A DNA stretch of 64,000 nucleotides from Pseudomonas fluorescens (GCF_040448305.1 NZ_CP148752.1:5619501-5683500); one strand, 5' to 3'; shown: positions 16,640 through 25,877, counted from the stretch's first letter. Program-made: numbers and translations. Notes: generated by a model not told the origin, from the letters alone.

Positions 16640-17308
16640 ATGAATGAGCATCCATGGATGAAAAATCACTTCGCAGCACTCGCGCTCACCGGGTTGATTG
16701 GCCTGGCGCCTCATGCCCTCGCCGCGTCGTCCGTTGAATTGACCGTCAAAGGCTTCATCACCCCACTGGCCTGCACACCCAGCCTGTCCAACAGCGGCCT
16801 CGTGGACTTTGGAAAAGTCCCCCGGCGGGATCTGAATGTCGATAAGCGCACGCGGCTGCGTGACCAGGCACTCGACTTCAGTATCCAGTGCACGACCCCC
16901 GGTCGCTTCGCCCTGCTCATGCGTGACAACCGCGAGGGCTCGGCCATCGTCAACAGTCAGATTTATTACGGTCTGGACTACGACGGCAGCGGCAACAAAA
17001 TCGGCTTGTATTCATTGAATTTCAATCCTGAAAATACAGTCGTGGACGACCTGTCGCAGGTCTTTCGCACCGATTCGACCACCGGTGGCTTGGCCTGGAG
17101 TACATCGAACGACCGCACCATACCCATTGCTGCCAGGAGCTATCTGGGCTTCACCGACAGAGCAGGAAGCAACGCCGGCCCGATCGAAATCCGCCATCTG
17201 ACGAGCCGGGTCATCGTCGAAACCGTTATTGCGCCAACCTCCGAGCTGGACCTGAGCACCGATGTACAAATCGATGGCAAGGCGACGCTGGAGATTGTTT
17301 ACCTGTAG
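16640..17308 (+). CDS. DUF1120-type fimbrial subunit
   Basis: The 222-aa protein has a signal peptide (HFAALALTGLIGLAPHALAA), then SSVELTVKGFITPLACTPSLSNSGLVDFGKVPRRDLN. The second cysteine is in FSIQCTTPGRFALLMRDNREGSA. The order and spacing match the DUF1120 half of the upstream two-domain protein (both have DNRxGSA, YGLD, NNKIG/GNKIG and YLGFTD). The two genes look like duplicates of one ancestor. The ATG at 16640 follows CAGGGAC; the ATG at 16658 is an alternative. It is the last gene of the operon and ends 9 bases from the convergent MFS gene. Confidence 0.85.
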   Translation: MNEHPWMKNHFAALALTGLIGLAPHALAASSVELTVKGFITPLACTPSLSNSGLVDFGKVPRRDLNVDKRTRLRDQALDFSIQCTTPGRFALLMRDNREGSAIVNSQIYYGLDYDGSGNKIGLYSLNFNPENTVVDDLSQVFRTDSTTGGLAWSTSNDRTIPIAARSYLGFTDRAGSNAGPIEIRHLTSRVIVETVIAPTSELDLSTDVQIDGKATLEIVYL

Positions 17309-17317
17309 CGCCGTACT

Positions 17318-18595
17318 TCAGACTTTCTCGCTTTGTACCTGAACGTACAGCGAACGGCCGGCACCGAGCCCGGCGATGATCGCACCGAGGCCAATGACGC
17401 CAAAAATCCAGCCCACGGCTGTCCAGCCGCCGGTCCGGTCATGCACGATACCGACCGCGAACGGCCCCATGGACGCCAGGGTGTAACCGAAGCCCTGGGC
17501 CATGCTCGACAGATTCGCCGCAACGTGGGAATCCCGCGAGCGCAGCACGATCAGGGTCAACGCCAAACTGAAAGTGGCGCCCTGCCCCAACCCGAGCACG
17601 ATCGCCCAGCCCCACAAGCCTTCGATCGGCGCATACAGGCAACCGAACAAGCCGCCGAGGGTCAAGGCCATCACGATCACAATCGCCAGGCGCTGATCCT
17701 TGCCGCGTGTCGCCAGCCATGGCGCGGCGAGGGAACTGACCAGTTGCACGATCACCGAACCCGACAGCACCAGTCCGGCCTGGGTCGGGGTCAGGCCACG
17801 TCCGATCAGGATCGACGGCAACCACCCAAATACGATGTAGGCCAAGGACGATTGCAAGCCCATGTACAAGGTCACTTGCCAGGCCAGCGGATCGCGCAGC
17901 AATCCCCGAACGCGATAGGCGACGTTGTGCGCGCCGTGTTTCTGGCCGACTTGCGGCAACCAGAACAGTGCCGCCGCAAATGCCGGAATAACCCAGAAGC
18001 CGAGGCCCAACGCCCAGCTCTTGTCGAAATGCTCACTGAGCGGCACGGTCGCACCTGCCGCCATCGCCGCGCCCAGGCACAGGGCCATGGTGTAGACACC
18101 GGTCATGGTCCCGGCCTGTTTCGGGAAATCGCGCTTGACGATGCCCGGCAGCAACACGCCGATCACGCCGATGCTGGCACCGGCCAGCACACTGCCGGCA
18201 AACAGGCCGATCTCACCGAACGAACTGCGCAGGATGATCCCGCCCGCCAGGGTCAACAGAATGCCCAGCACCACCCGCTCCGCACCAAATCGCCGCGCCA
18301 GCACGGGTGCCAACGGCGCAAACAGGCCCAGGCAAAGCACCGGCAACGTGGTCAGCAATCCCGCCGCGGACGCCGACAAGCCAAGGGACTTCGAGACCTC
18401 GCTGAGCATCGGCGCCATGCTCGACAGCGCCGGGCGCAGGTTCAGCGCCACCAGAATCAGGCCCAGCAGCAACAACCACGGCCGGCGCAGAACCGGGTGG
18501 GTTTGCTGGACCTGTTCGTCATCGGCCTCGGCGTCGATCAGCAGCTCTTCAATCTCCGCCGTGCGTTTGGACGGTGAAAGGTGATGGGTGGACAT
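17318..18595 (-). CDS. MFS transporter, CynX/NimT family
   Basis: The 425-aa protein has a cytoplasmic N-terminal tail of about 40 residues and twelve predicted transmembrane segments. The first is LLLLGLILVALNLRPALSSMAPMLSEV, whose LRPALSS is the family signature. Members move cyanate, 2-nitroimidazole or other small organic anions. The substrate here is not known. The gene directly follows the FadR-type regulator on the same strand, so the two are probably co-transcribed and the regulator likely senses the transported compound. A start at 18619 would add eight residues and overlap the regulator stop. Confidence 0.9.
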   Translation of the reverse strand: MSTHHLSPSKRTAEIEELLIDAEADDEQVQQTHPVLRRPWLLLLGLILVALNLRPALSSMAPMLSEVSKSLGLSASAAGLLTTLPVLCLGLFAPLAPVLARRFGAERVVLGILLTLAGGIILRSSFGEIGLFAGSVLAGASIGVIGVLLPGIVKRDFPKQAGTMTGVYTMALCLGAAMAAGATVPLSEHFDKSWALGLGFWVIPAFAAALFWLPQVGQKHGAHNVAYRVRGLLRDPLAWQVTLYMGLQSSLAYIVFGWLPSILIGRGLTPTQAGLVLSGSVIVQLVSSLAAPWLATRGKDQRLAIVIVMALTLGGLFGCLYAPIEGLWGWAIVLGLGQGATFSLALTLIVLRSRDSHVAANLSSMAQGFGYTLASMGPFAVGIVHDRTGGWTAVGWIFGVIGLGAIIAGLGAGRSLYVQVQSEKV

Positions 18596-18608
18596 GCTGC
18601 TCTCGGTT

Positions 18609-19268
18609 TCAAGGTTCATTGATCAACTGCCTCGACAGGGCTTTGGCCCGTTCCGGGTCGCGTTGCTCGACGGCATCGAGCAAATCGATATGCAGGTCGA
18701 ACACTTCCTGGCGGCGCGGGACGATGCTCAGGGTCTGGCGCAACTGCGCGCCGACGACGCTGGAGAAATAGCGATACAACTCGCTGAGGGTCGGGTTATG
18801 CGCGGCGTCCACCAAGCGGCGGTGAAACACCAGATCGCAGGCGATGTAGGTATCGAGATCGCCGTGATAGTGACTGCCACTGACACCCAGGGCCTCGCGC
18901 AATGCCACCAGGTCTTCGTCGGTGCGGCGCATGGCTGCCAGGCCGATGGCCTCGACTTCGAGGATGTGCCGGGTTTCGCGAGCCTGTTCAAGAGAACAGC
19001 GTGATAGCGCCTTGAGCGTGTCCAGTGGATCGACCACTGCCCGCAGGTAACTGCCATCACCCTGACGGATTTCGATCAACCCGGAAAACGCCAACACGCG
19101 CATGGCTTCGCGCACGGTGTTGCGGCTGATGCCCAACTCGGCGGACAACTCAGGCTCGGTGGGCAGGCGCTGGCCCACGACCCAGACACCCTGGTTGATA
19201 CGCAGGCGCAGTTGGTCCAGAGCCTGATCAACCAGGGATCGTTTTACTAATGGAGAGATTTCAGACAT
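18609..19268 (-). CDS. GntR/FadR-family transcriptional regulator
   Basis: The 219-aa protein has an N-terminal winged helix (residues about 8-75: VDQALDQLRLRINQGVWVVGQRLPTEPELSAELGISRNTVREAMRVLAFSGLIEIRQGDGSYL). A FadR-type all-helical ligand domain (FCD) follows, with metal-binding-type residues D and H in the DLVFHRRLVDAAHN and VFDLHIDLLDAVEQRD helices. Family members repress catabolic or transport genes until an organic acid binds. The ATG at 19268 follows GAGAGGG; a TTG at 19289 is less likely. A 19-bp palindrome just upstream is a candidate autoregulatory operator. The MFS gene is downstream. Confidence 0.92.
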   Translation of the reverse strand: MSEISPLVKRSLVDQALDQLRLRINQGVWVVGQRLPTEPELSAELGISRNTVREAMRVLAFSGLIEIRQGDGSYLRAVVDPLDTLKALSRCSLEQARETRHILEVEAIGLAAMRRTDEDLVALREALGVSGSHYHGDLDTYIACDLVFHRRLVDAAHNPTLSELYRYFSSVVGAQLRQTLSIVPRRQEVFDLHIDLLDAVEQRDPERAKALSRQLINEP

Positions 19269-19281
19269 GGAATTCGCCCTC

Positions 19282-19300
19282 TCATCCAATCATAGGATGA
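19282..19300. promoter_or_regulatory. Candidate operator of the FadR-type regulator
   Basis: TCATCC-AATCATA-GGATGA is a perfect 6-bp inverted repeat with a 7-bp spacer, centred about 23 bp upstream of the regulator start. Position and symmetry fit a dimeric repressor site. Binding is not shown. Confidence 0.5.
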
Positions 19301-19535
19301 ATTTTCTGACATGGTAGTCAGCTTCATTCAATCAGGCAAGCCACCCTCTCTCGCGTCTCACCCTGAAGCCTGAAGTCTCCTTAAGGCAGAAGATGAAATT
19401 CCTGACGACTGAAAGTGATTTCCCACCCAGGCCACACGAAAGAGCTGACATCTGAAATTGAGACAGACCATCAGACTTTCGGACTTTGAATGCGGGCACT
19501 TACGCTCGAATATCCAAAGGGAATGGGAGCAGCCA

Positions 19536-21162
19536 ATGGAAGAAGTCATTTTCGGCAAGAAGCACAGCCGCCGTTTTTTACTGGAAAAGGATCGGCAACT
19601 GCTCGTTGTACGCAGTCAGGCCGGGAGCAAGCTTGATGAGACGTTACGCTACGAAAAAGCTCGACAGGCATTGGCCAACAGTGAGTTGGTACTGCACATC
19701 GAGGACGCCGACGTTCAGCTATTCAAACTGCCGGACAATTCGGACGTCCGCCAATGCAAGGCGTTGCTGCGCGAGCTACCAGACGTACGCTTCGCCGGCA
19801 GTGCCCTGGTCGATCCTCATACCCGGGAACCTGTTTTCTACACCGAAAACATTTTCCTGAAATTCGTCGATCGACTCACTGCGACAGAGTGCCTGGTTAT
19901 CCTCGATGAGTTGGGTCTGACCATCAAACAGCAGGCTCCCTACGCGACCAATGCCTTCTTCGTACATCCCACACATTGTCGCGGCACTGAAGTCTGCTCA
20001 TTCACCCTTCAATTGCTCGAACGTCAGGACGTCGACTACTGCCACCCGGAAATACTGCGTCCTGGGCAACGCCGGGCGATCCATGACAACCAATGGCACC
20101 TGAAGAGAACTACCGTCACCTATCAAGCTCAGGTCGATGCCAGCGCCAATGTCGAGGCAGCCCATGCCTTGGCCCTGGGTGAAGGCATCGTGATCGCGAT
20201 CATCGACGATGCCTTTGATATCGATCACCCCGAGTTCGCCGGTACCGGCAAAATCATCGGCGCGAAAAACTTTGACCGTCGTAACGCCAGTCAAGACCCA
20301 CGGCCGAAAAATCCCCTTGAGCGCCACGGGACTGCGGCCGCCGGTGTTGCATGCGCCAATGGTGAAGCCGGCGTCAGCGGCGTGGCCCCTCGAGCCAGTC
20401 TCATGCCGTTGAAACTGACCAGGCCACTAGGCACCCGGGCCGAAGCAGACGCGTTTTTTCTGGGCCGCGGACCAAGGGGCCGATATCATTTCCTGCAGTT
20501 GGGGGCCGCCGGAAGGACATTGGGCTGACCCTACCGACGCGAGACACTCTCAGGAGTTTCCGCTGGCCGCGAGTACCCGCCTGGCCATAGAGTACGCCGC
20601 GACCAAGGGCCGCCAAGGCAAAGGCTGCGTCATCTTTTTTGGTGCCGGCAACGGCAACGAGAGCGTGGACAACGATGGCTATGCCAGCCATCCCATGGTT
20701 ATTGCCGTGGGTGCCTGCAATGATCAAAATCGTCGCAGTGCCTACAGTGACTACGGTAAAGCACTGTGGTGTTGCTTTCCCAGCGGGGACCAGCCACACC
20801 CGGATCCAAAGTTTAAACCCGCCACTTCAGTCCCCCAGACCCGAGGCATTCGAACCACGGATCTGAGCGGCAGGTTTGCCGATCCGATCAATGCTGCTTA
20901 CACCGAGTTGTTCAGCGGCACTTCCAGTGCCTGTCCTGGAGCCGCGGGCGTGGCAGCTCTGGTACTGGGGGTCAACCCGGCACTGGACCGCGAGCAGGTT
21001 CGACAGCTCCTCGCCGATTGCTGCGACAAAATCAGCCACGCCGACGACGGCCCCCTCGGTCAATACGACCCAAACGGCCACAGTCATTACTACGGTCATG
21101 GTCGTCTCAATGCCCTGCGGGCAGTGCAATTGGCACTGGAACGCGGCAAAACCGCAGGCTGA
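19536..21162 (+). pseudogene. Subtilisin-like (S8) serine protease, frameshifted
   Basis: Two frames together encode one S8 peptidase of about 541 aa. The first frame holds a roughly 200-residue N-terminal region, then catalytic Asp (IIDDAFDIDHPEF, near residue 224) and His (RHGTAAAGVACA, residue 264). A run of six T (20454-20459) then throws the frame off. The first frame stops at 20528 while the next frame continues WAADQGADIISCSWGPPEG, GAGNGN (oxyanion Asn region) and FSGTSSACPGAAGVAAL with catalytic Ser (about 463). Five T would restore the protein. No secretion signal is obvious at the N-terminus. The ATG at 19536 is preferred to TTG 19458 because GGGAG precedes it. Confidence 0.85.
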
Positions 21163-21173
21163 AACGCACACAT

Positions 21174-21208
21174 AAAAAAAAGCCCCACCGATCAATCGGC
21201 GGGGCTCC
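21174..21208. terminator. Bidirectional terminator between the protease gene and aapP
   Basis: The stem AGCCCC.CCGAT / ATCGG.GGGGCT has a tiny loop and is preceded by A8. The A run reads as T8 on the minus strand, so it best terminates the aap operon. Confidence 0.85.
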
Positions 21209-21228
21209 TTGAGACTGTCACAGACCAA

Positions 21229-21993
21229 TCAATGCAGGATCTGGCTCAGGAACAGCTTGGTGCGTTCATTCTGCGGCTTGTCGAAGAAGTCGTTCGGTGC
21301 AGCCTGCTCGACGATTTCGCCCTTGTCCATGAAGATCACGCGGTTGGCCACGGTGCGGGCGAAGCCCATTTCGTGGGTCACGCAGAGCATGGTCATGCCG
21401 TCTTCGGCCAGGCCGATCATGGTGTCCAGTACCTCTTTCACCATCTCCGGGTCGAGTGCCGAGGTCGGCTCGTCGAACAGCATGATCTTCGGCTTCATGC
21501 ACAGCGCGCGAGCGATCGCCACACGCTGTTGCTGACCACCGGACAGTTGCCCCGGGTACTTGTGCGCCTGCTCCGGAATGCGTACGCGTTCCAGGTAGTG
21601 CATGGCAATTTCCTCGGCCTTGCGCTTGGGCATCTTGCGTACCCACATCGGCGCCAGCGTGCAGTTCTGCAAGATGGTCAGGTGCGGGAACAGGTTGAAG
21701 TGCTGGAACACCATGCCGACTTCACGACGGATCGCTTCGATCTGCTTGAGGTCGTTGGTCAGCTCCACGCCATCGACCACGATGCGGCCTTGCTGGTGTT
21801 CTTCCAGACGATTGAGGCAGCGGATGGTGGTGGACTTGCCGGAACCCGACGGGCCGCACAGCACGATACGCTCGCCCTGCTTGACGTTGAGATTGATGTC
21901 CTTGAGTACGTGAAACTGACCGTACCACTTGTTCACGCCCTGCATCTGAATAATGCCTTCAGGGCTCACAGGCTGTTTGATTGCTTCGCTCAT
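21229..21993 (-). CDS. aapP: General L-amino acid ABC transporter, ATP-binding subunit
   Basis: The 254-aa protein is the ATPase of the Aap importer. It has Walker A GPSGSGKST, Q-loop (VFQHFNLFPHLT), the ABC signature LSGGQQQRVAIARAL, Walker B IMLFDEPTSALDPE and the H-loop TH in LCVTHEMGFA. It is closest to the GlnQ/AapP polar amino acid group. The start ATG at 21993 is preferred because the longer frame (to 22119) runs back into aapM. It is the last gene of aapJQMP, 28 bp after aapM, with a terminator behind it. Confidence 0.97.
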   Translation of the reverse strand: MSEAIKQPVSPEGIIQMQGVNKWYGQFHVLKDINLNVKQGERIVLCGPSGSGKSTTIRCLNRLEEHQQGRIVVDGVELTNDLKQIEAIRREVGMVFQHFNLFPHLTILQNCTLAPMWVRKMPKRKAEEIAMHYLERVRIPEQAHKYPGQLSGGQQQRVAIARALCMKPKIMLFDEPTSALDPEMVKEVLDTMIGLAEDGMTMLCVTHEMGFARTVANRVIFMDKGEIVEQAAPNDFFDKPQNERTKLFLSQILH

Positions 21994-22021
21994 CACAAAA
22001 CTTCCTAAATTAGGTAGCGAC

Positions 22022-23119
22022 TTAGCGCTTGTGGCCAGTGTCGAGCTTGCGTTCCAGATGCATGGAATAGCGCGACATACCAAAACAGAAAATCCAGAAC
22101 ACCAGGGCGGCGAACACATAGCCTTCGGTGGCCATGCCCAGCCATTTCGGGTCGGCGGCGGCTTGCTTGACGCTGTTGAGCAGGTCGAACAGACCGATGA
22201 TGATCACCAGGCTCGTGTCCTTGAACAGCGCAATGAAGGTGTTGACGATGCCGGGGATCACCAGCTTCAGGGCTTGCGGCAGAATCACCAGGCCCATGCT
22301 GCGCCAGTAGCCCAGGCCCATCGCTGCCGCTGCTTCGTACTGACCTTTGGGAATCGCTTGCAGACCGCCGCGCACCACTTCAGCCACGTAGGCCGACTGG
22401 AACAGGATCACGCCGATCAACGCCCGCAGCAGCTTGTCGAAGTTCATGCCTTCAGGCAGGAACAACGGCAGCATCACCGAGGACATGAACAGCACCGTGA
22501 TCAACGGCACGCCGCGCCAGAATTCGATGAAGGTCACGCAGACCACGCGAATCGCCGGCATGTTCGAGCGACGGCCCAGCGCCAGGACGATCCCCAGCGG
22601 CAATGCACCGGCGATGCCGACGGTGGCGATCACCAGGGTCAGCATCAGGCCGCCCCACTGGCTGGTCGCCACGGCATCCAGACCCAATACGCCGCCATGC
22701 AGCAGGCACCAGGCAATGATCGGGTACAGCACCAGGAAGCTCAGCCCGTACACCGCCTTATGGTGAAAGCGCGAGATGAACAACGGCGCCACGCCTACAA
22801 TCGCCAGCCACACCGTCAGGTCCACGCGCCAGCGCAGTACCGGCGGGTAGTAGCCGTACATGAACTGGCCGAAACGCTGCTGGATGAACACCCAGCAGGC
22901 GCCCTCCTTGGTGCAGTCGGCCTGGCTGGTGCCGACCCAGTTGGCGTCAAGGATCGCCCACTGCAGGATCGGCGGTACCACCAGGTAGATGAGGTAGAAC
23001 GCGAACAGGGTCAGCAGGGTGTTGAGCCAGCTGGAGAACATATTCGCGCGCATCCACGCCACCGCACCGATGCTGCGGTTCGGTGGCGGCATGTCAGGTT
23101 TGAAAGTATGAGTACTCAT
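22022..23119 (-). CDS. aapM: General L-amino acid ABC transporter, permease AapM
   Basis: This 365-aa inner-membrane permease pairs with AapQ. It has a long N-terminal part with several hydrophobic helices and a C-terminal HisM-type permease domain (about residues 160-355). The domain contains the EAA loop EVVRGGLQAIPKGQYEAAAAMGLGYWRSMGLVILPQAL that docks on AapP. The segment ILDANWVGTSQADCTKEGACWVFIQQRFGQFMYGYYP is the typical periplasmic loop of AapM. It lies 10 bp after aapQ. Confidence 0.97.
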   Translation of the reverse strand: MSTHTFKPDMPPPNRSIGAVAWMRANMFSSWLNTLLTLFAFYLIYLVVPPILQWAILDANWVGTSQADCTKEGACWVFIQQRFGQFMYGYYPPVLRWRVDLTVWLAIVGVAPLFISRFHHKAVYGLSFLVLYPIIAWCLLHGGVLGLDAVATSQWGGLMLTLVIATVGIAGALPLGIVLALGRRSNMPAIRVVCVTFIEFWRGVPLITVLFMSSVMLPLFLPEGMNFDKLLRALIGVILFQSAYVAEVVRGGLQAIPKGQYEAAAAMGLGYWRSMGLVILPQALKLVIPGIVNTFIALFKDTSLVIIIGLFDLLNSVKQAAADPKWLGMATEGYVFAALVFWIFCFGMSRYSMHLERKLDTGHKR

Positions 23120-23129
23120 GCGCTTTTCC

Positions 23130-24311
23130 TTACCGCTCGATCAGCGCAATGCGCTTGTTGTACCAGTTCATCAGCAGGGAAATGCTGATACTGATCGCCA
23201 GGTACACGCTCATGGTGATCGCAATCACCTCGATCGCCTGGCCGGTCTGGTTGAGCACGGTCCCGGCGAACAGCGAGACCATTTCCGGATAACCGATACC
23301 GGCCGCCAGCGAGGAGTTTTTCGCCAGGTTCAGGTATTGGCTGGTTAGCGGTGGAATGATCACGCGCAGGGCTTGCGGAATGATCACCTTGCGCAGGGTC
23401 GGACCGTTGCGCAGGCCGAGGGAATGCGCCGCTTCGGTCTGGCCATGGCTGACCGACTTGATGCCCGAACGCACGATCTCGGCAATGAATGCCGCGGTGT
23501 ACACCGTCAGGGCCAGGGTCAGCGCCAGCAGTTCCGGGATCAACACCCAGCCACCGACGAAGTTGAAGCCCTTGAGTTCCGGCATTTCCCAGTGCACCGG
23601 TGCACCGAAAATCAGCGCGCACAGCGCAGGGATCACCAGGAACATCGCCAGGCCAACCCAGAACTTGTGGAACGGCACACCGGTGGCTTCGAAGCGCTTG
23701 GTCGCCCAGCGGCTCATCAGCACGATGGCGACGATGGCGACGACAACGCTGGTCACAAACGGCCAGAAACCGTCCGCCATCAACGCCGCCGGCATGTTCA
23801 GGCCACGGCTGCTGACAAAGAAGGTGTCGCCAAAGTTATGACTGTTACGCGGCCCCGGCATCGTCAGGAACACCGCGAAGTACCAGAACAGGATCTGCAG
23901 CAGCGGCGGAATGTTGCGGAAGACTTCCACATACACCGTCGCTACCTTGGCGATGATCCAGTTCTTCGACAGCCGTGACACGCCGACGATGAACCCCAGG
24001 ATCGTCGCCAGGATCACGCCGATGAAGGTCACCAACAGGGTGTTGAGCAGGCCGATGACAAACACCCGAGCGTATGTGTCCGCTTCGGTGTAGTCGATCA
24101 GGTGTTGAGCGATGCCGAAACCGGCACTGCGCTCCAGAAAGTCGAAACCGGAGGTAATGCCCCGGTGTTGCAGGTTGGTCTGGGTGTTATCGAACAGATA
24201 CCAGCCCAGCGAGACCACCGCGATAATCGTGATGATCTGGAATACCCAAGCACGCACGCGTGGATCGCTGAGGCTGAGCCTCTGCTTTGGTGCGCCGATT
24301 GAATTTTGCAT
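23130..24311 (-). CDS. aapQ: General L-amino acid ABC transporter, permease AapQ
   Basis: This 393-aa inner-membrane permease is the partner of AapM. Features include SDPRVRAWVFQIITIIAVVSLGWYLFDNTQTNLQHRGITSGFDFL at the N-terminus, eight or so hydrophobic segments, and the EAA loop EIVRSGIKSVSHGQTEAAHSLGLRNGPTLRKVIIPQALRVIIPPL near the C-terminus. It is separated from aapJ by 65 bp that contain a 12-bp perfect stem-loop. It would be made at a lower level than the binding protein, as is usual for these systems. Confidence 0.97.
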   Translation of the reverse strand: MQNSIGAPKQRLSLSDPRVRAWVFQIITIIAVVSLGWYLFDNTQTNLQHRGITSGFDFLERSAGFGIAQHLIDYTEADTYARVFVIGLLNTLLVTFIGVILATILGFIVGVSRLSKNWIIAKVATVYVEVFRNIPPLLQILFWYFAVFLTMPGPRNSHNFGDTFFVSSRGLNMPAALMADGFWPFVTSVVVAIVAIVLMSRWATKRFEATGVPFHKFWVGLAMFLVIPALCALIFGAPVHWEMPELKGFNFVGGWVLIPELLALTLALTVYTAAFIAEIVRSGIKSVSHGQTEAAHSLGLRNGPTLRKVIIPQALRVIIPPLTSQYLNLAKNSSLAAGIGYPEMVSLFAGTVLNQTGQAIEVIAITMSVYLAISISISLLMNWYNKRIALIER

Positions 24312-24340
24312 GAAGTGCCCCGGAAATAATGGAACAGAAC

Positions 24341-24369
24341 ATCACCCGGTGGTTGGCCCACCGGGTGAT
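24341..24369. repeat. 12-bp perfect stem-loop between aapJ and aapQ
   Basis: ATCACCCGGTGG (24341-24352) pairs with CCACCGGGTGAT (24358-24369) around loop TTGGC. It has no T run. On the transcript it begins only 7 bases beyond the aapJ stop, where it could protect the aapJ mRNA 3' end or partly end transcription. Confidence 0.85.
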
Positions 24370-24376
24370 AGAACCA

Positions 24377-25408
24377 TCAGCGCACTGGTGGTGCGTATTG
24401 AATGCCGCCAGCGTTCCACAGAGCGTTCAGCCCGCGGTCGATTTCCAGCGGAGTGCTCTTGCCGAGGTTTTTCTCGAACACTTCGCCGTAGTTGCCGACT
24501 TGCTTGATGATCTGCACGACCCAGTCTTTCTTCACTTTCAGGTCTTTGCCGTATTCACCGTCGGTGCCGAGCAGACGGGCAACGTCAGGGTTCTTGGTGC
24601 CCTTGGCTTCGGCTTCGACGTTCTTCGAAGTGATGCCGGCTTCTTCAGCGTTGAGCATGGCGTAGCCAGTCCAGCGCACGATGGCCAGCCACTCGTCGTC
24701 GCCATTACGCACGACCGGGCCCAGAGGTTCCTTGGAAATGGTTTCCGGCAGAACCACGTAGTCTTTCGGCGAAGCCAGCTTGCTGCGCTGGGCGAACAGC
24801 TGGGATTTGTCCGAGGTCAGTACGTCGCAACGACCGGATTCCAGCGACTTGGCGCTTTCGTCGGAGGTGTCGAAGGTGATCGGGGTGTATTTCAGGCCGT
24901 TGCCGCGGAAGTAGTCGGAAACGTTCAGTTCGGTAGTGGTACCGGCCTGGATGCAGATGGTTGCACCGTCCAGTTCCTTGGCGCTCTTGACGCCCAGCTT
25001 GTTGTTTACCAGGAAGCCGATGCCGTCGTAGTAGGTAATGAAGCCCGGGAATTTCAGGCCCATGCCCGCATCACGGGAGCTGGTCATGGTGGTGTTGCGC
25101 GACAGAATGTCGATTTCGCCGGATTGCAGCGCGGTGAAGCGCTCCTTGGCGTTCAACTGGCTGAACTTGACCTTGGTCGCGTCGCCGAAGACAGCCGCCG
25201 CTACTGCACGGCAGTAGTCAGCGTCGATACCGACGATCTTGCCGGTGGAATCCGGAACCGAGAAGCCTGGCAGACCATCGCTGACGCCACACTGCACGAA
25301 ACCTTTCTTCATCACTGCATCCAGGGTTGCGCCCGCCTGGGCAAACCCGCTGACACCGAGTACTGCGGCTGCAGTCACGATAGCCAGGGTGGATTTCAAC
25401 ATCTTCAT
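24377..25408 (-). CDS. aapJ: General L-amino acid-binding periplasmic protein
   Basis: The 343-aa solute-binding protein feeds the AapQMP permease. The signal peptide is MKMLKSTLAIVTAAAVLGVSG up to FAQA. The mature chain has the SBP-3 motifs GFVQCGVSDGLPGFSVPDSTGKIVGIDADYCRAVAAAVFGD, EIDILSRNTTMTSSRDAGMGLKF and the ending LNALWNAGGIQYAPPVR. The 340-residue length is typical of AapJ, longer than HisJ-type proteins. The start ATG follows GGAGG (in AACTGGAGGTTTGA). It is first in the operon, so a promoter should lie in 25409-25700. Confidence 0.97.
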   Translation of the reverse strand: MKMLKSTLAIVTAAAVLGVSGFAQAGATLDAVMKKGFVQCGVSDGLPGFSVPDSTGKIVGIDADYCRAVAAAVFGDATKVKFSQLNAKERFTALQSGEIDILSRNTTMTSSRDAGMGLKFPGFITYYDGIGFLVNNKLGVKSAKELDGATICIQAGTTTELNVSDYFRGNGLKYTPITFDTSDESAKSLESGRCDVLTSDKSQLFAQRSKLASPKDYVVLPETISKEPLGPVVRNGDDEWLAIVRWTGYAMLNAEEAGITSKNVEAEAKGTKNPDVARLLGTDGEYGKDLKVKKDWVVQIIKQVGNYGEVFEKNLGKSTPLEIDRGLNALWNAGGIQYAPPVR

Positions 25409-25877
25409 TCAAACCTCCAGTTTTGCTCTTGTTGTGTCGGAGCGTGAGTCCTGTCGCACCCTTTTGAGGCGTAGTCGACCCGTGTTGGCTTGTTTTGGGG
25501 TCAACCGACGTAAGACGTTAGCTATGAGTCTAGTAGGAGAAAATCCACGTCATGGATTACTCACCTCTCACCAATCGGCCGAACGGGCTGTAGCCCTTTC
25601 ACGTTCGCGAAGCCCCGTATCGGCCTGTGGCGAACATCCATCACCGGATTCATTGCTATCCCACAGTCGGCAGTACACTGATAGTGTTACCGCCGGGCGC
25701 GAGATGTGTTGCACCGTTTCTCCATAGCAAAGCCCGTACCACACCGCTCGCCGAAGCGGTTCAGCTGCAGGTCAATAGCAAAACTTGTACGCTTGCGACA
25801 CTTTCTTAACGGATCAACCTGACGCGCACTTTGATCACGCACTTTTATGTGCGCGCACGCACAACATTGGAGCAGCC
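25409..25877. promoter_or_regulatory. 469-bp divergent region between aapJ and the carboxylesterase gene
   Basis: No gene is recognised. It must carry the aap promoter on the minus strand and the esterase promoter on the plus strand. I looked for a sigma-54 site (TGGCAC-N5-TTGC) upstream of aapJ and did not find one. An open frame at 25239-25727 runs antisense into aapJ and is not credible. Confidence 0.5.

Noticed and set aside
25409..25700. Sigma-54 promoter for aapJ
   Set aside because: Searched for TGGCAC-N5-TTGC on the minus strand by eye and found no acceptable match.
25239..25727. 162-aa plus-strand open frame overlapping the start of aapJ
   Set aside because: It is antisense to the conserved N-terminus of AapJ and has no features of its own.
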